Assembly (NCBI GenBank): GCA_963555705.1
Contig: OY743168.1
Location: 19,846,139-19,910,138, forward strand
Source of the DNA: Ligustrum vulgare
Lineage: Eukaryota; Streptophyta; Magnoliopsida; Lamiales; Oleaceae
Reading direction: 5' to 3'
Length of the DNA: 64,000 bases
The notes beneath the pieces are model-generated. The model had not been told where the DNA came from, did no database searches, and was given only the letters and a program-made list of their open reading frames with translations. Shown piece after piece: positions 10,755 to 19,213 of this stretch. Position numbers and translations under genes: made by a program. Position 1 is the stretch's first letter; the number at the start of each line of letters is the position of its first letter.

Positions 10755-10805
10755 ATGGAATTGTCAATTGCATTGTCAAGCACAATTGTACAACTATCAT
10801 GATTG
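10755..10805 (-). repeat. right terminal inverted repeat of the Mutator-like element
   Basis: Reverse complement of the left terminus, followed by the 9-bp duplication TCTTTTCAT at 10806-10814. Confidence 0.8.
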
Positions 10806-10814
10806 TCTTTTCAT

Positions 10815-11214
10815 TACCATTTTCATCCCCACCCATTCTTCCTCAACTAATTTCCTCCACTTATTCTGCCACCATTCAAAAGATGTCAAATTGTTAAAAC
10901 TTAAAACTATATTATCATCAAGTCAACTCCAATTTGACGATCTTGATTCAAGTCCTACCCTCATCAATGACGATAGCCGCTCGACGAATTCAAATCAATT
11001 CGAGGTGCCCATATTTCGACTCTCCTAAGGGAATCGGTTGGTTACATGATTGAAATATGGATTGCAACTTGGAACTTCTCCCTCTTGAATTTGCGGATTT
11101 ATATTATTGGAAAATTGAGAGTGTAAATACTGATGGGCCGACTATGTTGGTGAAATTAATGGTGAAACACGCACACACATTATTTGTTTTCCTTTCTCCA
11201 TAGGGTAATGATAC
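10815..11214. other. spacer, no gene recognised
   Basis: An 86-codon open frame (10768-11028) starts inside the element terminus and shows no known domain. Otherwise nothing is seen. Confidence 0.4.
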
Positions 11215-11294
11215 ACTCCCCTCGGGAGTGACCAGTGCCCCTACTGCCCTCTATGTGAGAGGGCGGTTAAGCTAGAGGTCACTCTGAGAGGAGT
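11215..11294. repeat. compact multi-hairpin sequence
   Basis: An outer pair of 19/18 bases (11215-11233 and 11277-11294; GGAGTGACC against GGTCACTC) encloses a perfect 6-bp-stem hairpin, GCCCTC-tatgt-GAGGGC type, at 11246-11264. The left arm can also fold alone (ACTCCC-ctc-GGGAGT). It is GC-rich compared with its surroundings and could be a tiny MITE or an RNA-structured remnant. Confidence 0.45.
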
Positions 11295-11623
11295 CCATCA
11301 TCTTTCTTCTCCATAAGGTAGATAATAGGAAAACAGGAGAAAAGAAGGAATATAATGGGAAGGACGACATGGCGTGCTTAAGAATTAGAGAAGAAACTAG
11401 TGGTTATCTTAATCTGAATCTATATATCTTCTATATATCTATATAAAAACAAAGTATTTACTAAAAATAACAAACACACACTTTCCCGCCAAAATGCACT
11501 TGCTAAATTCGGAAAGGTTTTGCCAAAAACAAAAAAAATAAAAAAATAAATGAAAAATGAGTGCATTTTGGAAAGTGTAATGATTGCAAATTTAAATTAC
11601 AATTTTGAGCCATACATGCATTT

Positions 11624-12294
11624 TGATGTGTTCCGGACCCTCGACAATCGGAGTCATAGCAGGCTTGACGGAAAAAATTAAATATTCAAGCCAAATAAAA
11701 GTGCAATTCAGTCAACCATGTCGGAATTAGATGCATAATATGTGTTTTTCGACTGATTTTATGGTCAAATTTCATCATTTTGGGTTTCAAAACAGCAAGT
11801 CAATTATGCAGACGGAAATTAGGGTTTTTGCGTATTTTTAGGTTAAATTTTGTTTTTAATTATTTGTTTGCCTGTTTTAGAATTTTAGTCTAATTAGAAT
11901 TCTATTTTGAGTCAATTAGCGGCTATGTTATTTTACTTATTTATATTCCTTTCCATTCATTGTAATTCAGACTTTGATTATTGAATAAAAAGAGATTGAA
12001 TGTTTTTCAATTGTTTAATGTGTGGATTCACATTACAAACCCGAACTTATCGAGATTGATTATCTTGTGGCGTTCATCCAGAACTTATCAAATATTCCCG
12101 AGAGTATTTTGGCGTTCAAAATCAGAGACTTATCAAGGAGATTGGGCAAATCCTTGTGGCGTTTCTAAAGTCGTGGTTCTTTATTCCGCATCGTCGAGCC
12201 ATCGTGTCGTGAATATCGGGTCATGATTCATCCGTCCAACCACGACCTGAGTTCGGAACTTTCCGGCATTGCTTCTGCTCTTCGAACCTCATCA
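11624..12294 (+). repeat. left LTR of the small LTR element
   Basis: 671 bp. Compared with the right LTR and the solo copy at 44370 it lacks about 50 bases (the segment beginning AGTACAAATGGACC in the right LTR), a clean internal deletion. Open frames within it occur in all copies and are not genes. Confidence 0.85.
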
Positions 12295-12296
12295 TC

Positions 12297-12308
12297 TGGT
12301 ATCAGAGC
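12297..12308 (+). other. primer binding site, Met-tRNA type
   Basis: TGGTATCAGAGC lies three bases after the left LTR. It is the standard sequence complementary to the 3' end of initiator methionine tRNA in plant LTR elements. Confidence 0.85.
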
Positions 12309-12734
12309 TGGACTCTGAATTCAGGTTTTTTCTATCCAGTTTGATTTTTATGTTTATCATCGAGTCCCATAAAAATCATCCATATCTTGTTGTTGAGTCT
12401 TTATTTTCTTGAGTGTTCTTCGTGCCAGTAATTTTTTTCCAGTTTGATCCATATAAAAATTCAAAAGTGTTTGTTTTATTCGATTCTTATCCAAATCCTG
12501 TTCCGTTTGTTTTGTTGCGTTCGTGTCGAATTTTCGGATTTATTAAAAAAAAATTATTTAATTCCGAAAATTCATTATTCAAAAAAAAAGAGTTATTCCA
12601 AATTCAAGAACCACTTTCTTGAGTTTCTTTAAAATTCTTGATATTCATTTCCTTCCAGGTCAATAAAAGTCGTTCTTACTATTTGATGTCTAAATCCTCT
12701 TCATTCTTGAATTTTTTTTAACGCCACATAAGGA

Positions 12735-13352
12735 ATGGAATATGATCCGGGCTTTTTATTCCAAACTAGATATTATGTGGATCATAAGGGGTGTAGTTTG
12801 GCGATTGATGGAAAGTGCTTTACTAATTTCGTTAGTAGCACCGTGGTTGAAAAATTAGGATTGGCCCTAGAACCACACTATAAACATTATAGGATGACGT
12901 GGATGAGGGAGTTTGGGAATTTCAAAGTAACCAAACAAGTTCTAGTGCCTATTGCCCAGGGAAGGTATAGTGAGGATGTATGGTGTGATGTAGTGCCATT
13001 AAAATCTTATCATATTTTATTGGGAAAACCATGGAGACATAGGAGGGAGGTTGTTTATGATAAGAGTATGCACATATACCAATTCCTTAAGAAAGGGAAA
13101 ACATGCGTACTATATGGGTTGACATTAGAGGAAGCACTAGAAGATTCACGGAGGGTAAGGAAGGAGAGTGAAAAGTGGTATAATAGGAGGCATCACGGGG
13201 ATAAGGATATTGATAAGAAGGAGGGAGAGTTGAAATTAAAAACAAATAAACAAACTCCAAAATTTGATGAGGAGAAGGTGGAATTGGGAGTTGAGGTTGA
13301 AGTTCAAGATTTGAGCGATGAATTGGAAGATCCACATTTGGGTAGCAATTAG
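12735..13352 (+). pseudogene. retropepsin-like domain, Ty3/gypsy type
   Basis: A 205-codon frame (ATG 12735). About residues 15-125 follow the plan of the aspartic protease of plant Ty3/gypsy polyproteins: a small beta-strand with AIDGKCFTNFVS where the catalytic D-S/T-G loop is expected, then VVEKLGL, VTKQVLVPI, CDVVPLKSYHILLGKPW. The last two blocks (V-V-P-x...H-I-L-L-G-x-P-W) are characteristic. The loop reads D-G-K instead of D-S/T-G, so activity is doubtful. The C-terminal 70 residues are charged and end at a TAG. A frame of this length in a non-autonomous element may mean that it was kept under selection, or that it is recent. Confidence 0.6.
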
Positions 13353-13355
13353 GTA

Positions 13356-13691
13356 GTGCACGAGCATGGTGATAAAAGTGTGGAGTTAGGAGATGTGGTT
13401 GAGTTTGAAGATAAAAAAATTGAACAAGAAGTTGCAAAAGAGAAAAGAGGCGAAGAGAAGAACCTCGCGGTTCAAGAAGTGGAGTTGGTGGTGGTTTTTC
13501 ATGAATACAAGGATCCATATCTTGTATCTCATGAAGCTAACACGTCCCTCCCCATTTTGTTTAAATCTTTTTTGCAGGTTAATTATGATTGGAAGCTTCA
13601 ACCACACTACGAATGGCAAAGGAAGTTCAAGCTCCATCTCTTCCATGTTTTCCAATCAAAGGAGCATAATTTATTGAACTCATGGCATTGA
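13356..13691 (+). CDS. acidic hypothetical protein of the small LTR element
   Basis: A 111-codon frame following the protease-like frame after 3 bases, in a different frame. The first 50 residues are rich in Glu/Lys/Val and continue the style of the charged tail of the preceding frame, so the two may once have been one protein split by an indel. No domain is recognised. The C-terminal part is unlike known pol domains. Probably not functional. Confidence 0.35.
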   Translation: MHEHGDKSVELGDVVEFEDKKIEQEVAKEKRGEEKNLAVQEVELVVVFHEYKDPYLVSHEANTSLPILFKSFLQVNYDWKLQPHYEWQRKFKLHLFHVFQSKEHNLLNSWH

Positions 13692-13782
13692 AGCAATAAT
13701 TTTCCGTTTGATCCAGGAGGTGAAGTGAAACAACAGGAACAAAGTTATGATTCGGGACGAATCATCCTAAAGAAGGAGGGTA

Positions 13783-14504
13783 TGATGTGTTCCGGACCCT
13801 CGACAATCGGAGTCATAGCAGGCTTGACGGAAAAAGTTAAATATTCAAGCCAAATAAAAGTGCAATCCAGTCAACCATGTCGGAATTAGATGCATAATAT
13901 GTGTTTTTCGAGTACAAATGGACCACTAAGCAAAACTCATGGGCTAAAACCCTTGAGCCGACTGATTTTATGGCCAAATTCCATCATTTGGGGTTTCAAA
14001 ACAACAAGTCAATTATGCAGATAGAAATTAGGGTTTTTGCGCATTTTTAGGTTAAATTTTGTTTTTAATTATTTGTTTGCCTATTTTAGAATTTTATTCT
14101 AATTAGAATTCTATTTTGAGTCAATTAGCGGCTAGGTTATTTTACTTATTTATATTCCTTTCCATTCATTGTAATTCAGACTTTTATTATTGAATAAAAA
14201 GAGATTGAATGTTTTTCAATTGTTTAATGTGTGGATTCACATTACAAATCCGAACTTATCAAGATTGATTATCTTGTGGCGTTCATCCAGAACTTATCAA
14301 ATATTCGCGAGCGTATTTGTGGTGTTCAAAACCAGAGACTTATCAAGGAGATTAGGCAAATTCTTGTGGCGTTTCGAAAGTCGTGGTTCTTTATTCCGCA
14401 TCGTCGAGTCATCGCGTCGTGAATATCGGGTCATGATTCATCCATCCAACCACAACCTGAGTTCGGAACTTTCCGGCATTTCCTCCGCGCTTCGAACCTC
14501 ATCA
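13783..14504 (+). repeat. right LTR of the small LTR element
   Basis: 722 bp, full length compared with the solo copy at 44370-45093. It starts TGATGTGTTCC after the purine tract and ends CTCATCA before CATTT. Confidence 0.85.
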
Positions 14505-15845
14505 CATTTGTTCCCAAATAAAAAAAATAAAAAAACATTTTTAGCATTGTTAAATTATATAAAAAATAATGGTAGTTAAAATTTTTTGTTTAAAAACAAA
14601 GAATGTAATGTTTTCGAGGTAAAAATTAGTGATTGAAAAGTGGAAAAAAAATATGTGTGATTAAAAAGTAATTTAAAAGCTAGTTGTTTGAAAATATTTT
14701 GTCAAAAAGAGATGTTTCGTTCCAATTTCAAAAAAGGACAACTTAAAATTGTCTATAATCTTATTATGAATCTTAACTTCATTTATTTTTTTGTGAAAAA
14801 TCTATATATCTATATCTATAAAAACAAAGTCTTTACTAAAAATAACACACACACACACTTTCCTACCAAAATGTACTTGCTAAATTTGGAAAGGTTTTAC
14901 CAAAAACACAAAAATTAAAAAATAAATGAAAAATGATAGTATTTTTGAAAGCATATTGATTACAAATTTGAATTATACTTTTGAGCACTACATGCACTTA
15001 TTCCCAAATAAAAAAAAAAAATCATTTTTAGCACTGTTAAATTATATAAAAAATAATGGTAGTTAAATTTTTTTGTTTAAAAACAAAGAATATGATGTTT
15101 TCGAGGTAAAAATTAGTGATTGAAAAGTGGAGAGAAAAATATCTGTGATTAAAAAGTAGTTTTAAAGCGAGTTTTTAAAAATATTTTGTCAAACAGAGAT
15201 GTTTCGTTCCAATTTCAAAAAAGGACAATTTAAAATTGTTTATAATCTTATTATGAATCTTAATTTTTTTTTTTTTTTTGTGAAAAATGTATATTTTATT
15301 ATATATATATAAACAAAGTCTTTACTAAAAATAACACACACACACTTTCCAACCAAAATGCATTTGCCAAAAATGCAAAAAATTAAAAAAAAAATAAAAA
15401 TGATTACATTTTGGAAAGTGTATTGAATGCAAATTTGAATTACATTTTTTAGCACTACATGCATTTGTTCCCAAATAAAATAAAATAAAAATTAAAAAAA
15501 TTCTTTTTTAGCATTGTTAAATTATACTTTTGAGCACTATATGCATTTGTTCTCAAATAAAAAAAAAATAAAAATAACAATTTTTAGCACTGTTAAATTA
15601 CATAAAAAAATAATGGTAGTTAATTTTTTTTGTTTAAAAACAAAGAATGTGTGTTTTGGAGGTAAAAATTAGTGATTAAAAAGTGGAGAGAAAATATATG
15701 TGATTAAAAAGTAGTTTAAAAGTGAGTTGTTTAAAAATATTTTGTCAAATAGAGATTCTTCGTTTCAATTTCAAAAAAGGACAATTTAAAATTGTCTATA
15801 ATCTTATTATGAATCTTAACTTCATTTTTTTTTTTTTTTTGTGAA
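14505..15845 (+). repeat. tandem units of about 0.5 kb (about three copies)
   Basis: A unit opening with TCTATATATCTATA...AAACAAAGT and containing ACACACACACTTTCC, GCATTTGTTCCCAAATAAA, GGTAGTTAAA and AAAAAAGGACAA recurs. Unit 1 is split by the LTR element (11430-11623 plus 14505-14800); unit 2 is about 14801-15297; unit 3 is about 15298-15845 and has an internal partial duplication. Each unit includes a stretch (such as 14600-14705) similar to the MITE at 43778 in reverse orientation. Open frames here are not genes. Confidence 0.65.
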
Positions 15846-16474
15846 AAATGTGAAAAAAATTACATCAAAAACATCATAAGTCTAATTTAAAAAATAAATA
15901 GATAATTCTTTATTGCTATAAAAAATTATTCAAGATCCGTAATTCAGAAATTTTGTTAAATTAATTAAAAAAATTATTCAAAAATATTCTGCTTAATCAT
16001 AGTGTAACTAATTCGGTAAAGTAACATTACATTATTTCTAAAGATATAAAATTATATTATAAAATGTGTTGAAAAATATTTAAATAATCCGAAAATATTT
16101 TAGTTTAAAGAACGAAAAATGTTTTAGTTTAAAGAACTTAAAAACATTCCTTATATTGTGTATTTTTTTTATAAGTTTTCCAATTAGATTATATAAAAAA
16201 TAAAAAAAATTAACTGACTAATTCAAAAAAATTCTTTCAAATCGAATAATTTTATACTTGATTGAATATAATTTTCCGTCATATGTAAGGACAATTAAAA
16301 AGAGTTAGAAGTAATCACTCTCGCATGTTTGAATGTATTTGAAAAATCCTATAGGTAACTATCAGTATTAAATTATGTTTAAGCATGTGTTCGATAAACT
16401 TGCAAAAATGGTTTATAAACCATTTTATAACCCACTTTTTTAATCATACACATTATTGTATTATTTTGAAGTGA

Positions 16475-17660
16475 GAACTATGTAATATAGGTGTCAAATC
16501 GAAGATCTTAACAAGAAGTTTAATACAATATAACAAGTGAGAGCAAACTGTAAAAACATTGTCCGTAAAATCGTCCAAAGATCAAATGTCAAAGTTTTAC
16601 CTTTTACTTCATTTTAAATTATATCATTTAAGTTATATAATACTTCGTATTCAGAAAACCTGAAATGGTTCGACCTGAAAGGGGCAACAGATCAAGGGTC
16701 AGAGATTGAATCGGGTTGAACCGGGGTCGAATTGATTTTAATTAAAAAATAAATAATTATTTCAAAGATCAGAAAATTCTCTAAACAAAATTATTTTAGA
16801 AATAAAACAACATTTACTCATTTGGAGTAAAATTAAATAAACAAAAAAATATAACAACAATATTCTTACCAATTCAAAGCAAATATAGATTTGTGGTTGT
16901 AAATAATTTAATATATATTAAAAAAAGATAAAAATAACTTAATTGAAAAAAGAAAGTTTAACAAACAAATAAATAGAAAATAAATTTTTTTTTTTTTGAA
17001 GAGACAAACAATTTTAAAAAGAAAAGAAAATCTTATAATGATCATAATTTCTTATTTTTTATTAGTTTTGTAAATGTTGCATTTCCTATTGTGATTACTT
17101 TTTTTTTTTTTAAGTTTTGAATTCGTTAATATTTTATATTAAAATGTTATTGTACTATTTTTTATTTGATATGATTATATAATTAATATATTTTCATAAA
17201 CTTTGATCAAAATTACTATCAAAACTATATTCCCGTGCATCGCAAGGTGAAAATATTAGTATATATAATAACAACATAGCCGTCACAGACATCTGCACAT
17301 AGTTTCCCGTCATTTTTACTTGCTATTTTAGGAAACTTTGTAATTTTATTAATTATTTTAATAACTTAATTAGGAAAATTCAATTAATGCAAAATTAATT
17401 ATAGGTGACATGTAATAAATGATCTATTAATTTGTAAAAAATATAACATTTATGAAAAGGTCAAATGTATATTATTTGTATTCTTTTGATGATTATTGTA
17501 ATATTTTGAAGTAAAAATATATATATAATATGGGTGTCAAATTCAAGATCTTAACGAGAAGTTTAATACAAGTTAACAAATGAGAGCAAACTCTAAATAT
17601 ATCATTCGTAAAATTGTTTCAAATAATAAAGGTAAAAGTTTTACTTATACTTTTTACTTT
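16475..17660 (+). repeat. diverged direct repeats upstream of two Helitron-type ends
   Basis: About 130 bases at 16475-16610 and 17508-17660 match (both contain AAGATCTTAAC, AAGTTTAATACAA and GAGAGCAAACT). Each copy lies upstream of one of the two CCGTGCATCGCA hairpin ends (17231-17259 and 18741-18768). This suggests two related elements end to end or nested. Confidence 0.55.
17231..17259 (+). other. degraded Helitron-type 3' end
   Basis: CCCGTGCATCGCAAGG, then TTAG before T: the hairpin with one stem mismatch, followed by a CTRR-like end. It closely resembles the intact end at 18741-18768. Confidence 0.5.
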
Positions 17661-18088
17661 TTCCAATATCTAATCTTTTTAATTTATCTCATTTAAATCA
17701 CAGAATGATATCTATCCTTCTTACCTAAACTCAATTTGACATAAATGACTAATTTCAAATCTTTTTCTTATCAAATTAAAAGAAATAATAGATATCCGAT
17801 ATTTTTAAGTAAATTCAATTAAATCATTTTAATTTCTTCAACTTTAGGTTTCGATAAACTCTTTGGTAATTTTGAAATTAATTTTATAAATTTACTCATT
17901 TTGTTCATTTATCTATTTTTTTAAATTTATAAATTTAAAATAACATCAATTTGTAAAAAATATATACTACGGACTTTAACAATTAATTCATTGAATTCTA
18001 TAGAAAATAAAAATATAGGGTTTTAGCAAACTTATTCTATTTAAAAGTAAAATATGGTCAATACATTTATTTAACATGCACAAAAAAT

Positions 18089-18131
<43 letters not shown>

Positions 18132-18740
18132 TAATATGACAATTTGTAATACTTGGTGAAAAATAAAATGTCACGTTGCGTTAGAAACAATTGAATATGA
18201 GTATGGTTGACAGAGACTAAAGAAATAGTTTTAAATGTGTGATTGAAAGTGAAATAAAGTAGTATAAAAAAATAAAATAATTGTCAAATCAATCAATTGA
18301 GTGGCTGAAAATTAAAATTGAAAATTGATTTTTTTTTATATAGAATGTGCGGTTAAAAAAAAATGTGCAATTGTGAAAAGTTAGTTTTTAAATAATATGT
18401 GGTTGTTATAAATCATAATTAAAAAAAAAATTATTTTTGAATAAAGAATTTCTATATGAATAAATAAACTTAGAAAACTAGAGAATGAACAATTAACTAT
18501 TAAAAAAAACATGCAAGTCATAACTTTATTTATTTATTTATTTATTTTTTGGTATTTTGATTGTATATTGAATACACAATTTATGCATTAAAGTAAGAAA
18601 TCTTATAAGGAGAAATGAAATTACAAATTATTCACAATTTGCGTATGCAAGTTATTTTTTATTTTTTGTTCATTGTATTACTTTTGTTGGGTATTGTAAT
18701 TTTTATAACTTATTCAATAAAAAAATTTCAATTATATATT

Positions 18741-18768
18741 CCGTGCATCGCACGGGTATGATTACTAG
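18741..18768 (+). other. Helitron-type 3' end
   Basis: Perfect hairpin CCGTGC-atc-GCACGG, followed after 9 bases by CTAG and a T. Hairpin plus CTRR-T is the diagnostic 3' terminus of plant Helitrons. Confidence 0.65.
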
Positions 18769-18901
18769 TTTATGTAATTTCATTTATGTCTAATTTTGTA
18801 AATAAAAAATGTAATTAAATTTTCGGTGACAATATAGTCACTCCTCTCTATAATCTCCATCAAACAACTCACTAAGATAATATCTCGTAATAGAGAAGAA
18901 A

Positions 18902-19190
18902 ATGGCACTCTAGATAGTTGCTCTTTTCTGCTTCCTTGTGTTCATCTTTTATCCAAAGGATTCTATAGTTCAAGATCTCCAAAATAGCTACCTCCCTCTC
19001 CGTCATGGTTTTCGATCATCGGAAACCTTCACCAGTTGGGTTTACACCCCCATCGCACTCTCCAACTGCTATCTAATCGCTATGGTCCGCTTTTCTTACT
19101 TAACCTCGACAACATTCCGGTGTTTGTAGTCTCCTATGCTGACGCAGCGCGTATGATCATGAAAGATCATGATTTGATTTTCTCAAATAG
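18902..19190 (+). pseudogene. CYP71-type cytochrome P450 pseudogene, exon 1a
   Basis: First piece of a P450 whose other pieces are at 29618-30084, 48947-49062 and 49459-50106. ATG 18902 is followed at codon 4 by TAG, then a hydrophobic membrane-anchor-like stretch, the [16 protein letters not shown] block, YGPLFLL and [20 protein letters not shown], all typical of the microsomal plant CYP71 clan N-terminus. A frameshift separates the anchor from the IIGNLHQLG block. The piece ends at AATAG before a GT donor (19191), and the frame resumes with G-CC after an AG acceptor at 29617. CYP71 enzymes oxidise small plant metabolites at the ER; the substrate cannot be told. Confidence 0.85.
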
Positions 19191-19213
19191 GTTATTTGTC
19201 ACAGAGGCCCGCC

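Larger units (their letters stand above)
4956..10805. mobile_element. Mutator-like element with internal giant palindrome
   Basis: A 5,850-bp element bounded by the exact 9-bp direct repeat TCTTTTCAT (4947-4955 and 10806-10814), the size expected for Mutator-like transposition. The termini are about 51-bp inverted repeats (4956-5006 and 10755-10805); the inner 42 bases match at 41 positions. No MURA-type transposase is seen on either strand, so the copy looks non-autonomous. Its interior holds unassigned, partly repeated sequence (5080-7400), the 2-kb palindromic array (7484-9440), SINE-like sequence (9930-10160) and a short coding-like stretch (about 10520-10610). Host sequence or other elements may have been captured (Pack-MULE-like), but I recognise no parent gene. 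Confidence 0.75.
11624..14504 (+). mobile_element. small non-autonomous LTR retrotransposon (2.9 kb)
   Basis: Target duplication CATTT at 11619-11623 and 14505-14509. The LTRs begin TGATGTGTTCC and end CTCATCA. A Met-tRNA-type primer site follows the left LTR, and a purine-rich tract (AAAGAAGGAGGGTA) precedes the right one. The interior of about 1.5 kb encodes only a protease-like frame and an acidic frame; reverse transcriptase, RNase H and integrase are absent. A solo LTR of the same family is at 44370-45093 and a diverged relative at 59363-60058, so the family is dispersed. It needs enzymes from another element. Confidence 0.85.
15846..18740. other. AT-rich Helitron interior, no gene
   Basis: Apart from the diverged repeats, a 40-base T tract (about 18091-18130) and MITE-like fragments near 18220-18420, nothing is recognised. 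No open frame is convincing. Confidence 0.4.
11419..18768 (+). mobile_element. decayed Helitron-like region
   Basis: Begins with TC followed by repeated TATATATCT (11419 or 11430), like plant Helitron 5' ends. It ends with a perfect hairpin CCGTGC-atc-GCACGG (18741-18755), then CTAG before T at 18765-18768, the CTRR terminus of Helitrons. A second, degraded 3' end lies at 17231-17259. There is no Rep/helicase frame, so it is non-autonomous or an aggregate of two or more copies. It contains tandem 0.5-kb units and the LTR element at 11624-14504. The exact 5' end is uncertain because several TCTATAT starts exist. Confidence 0.45.

Noticed and set aside
12297..12308. tRNA gene
   Set aside because: TGGTATCAGAGC and similar sites at 22814, 45480 and 51058 are primer binding sites complementary to tRNA ends, next to LTRs.
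14190..14579. Open frame of 129 codons (also 11981-12226 and 44797-45108)
   Set aside because: The same frame occurs in every LTR copy of one family; it lies in the LTR and has no protein features.
18091..18130. Poly-T tract as a terminator or retroposon tail
   Set aside because: No adjacent gene or target duplication; simple homopolymer in AT-rich DNA.
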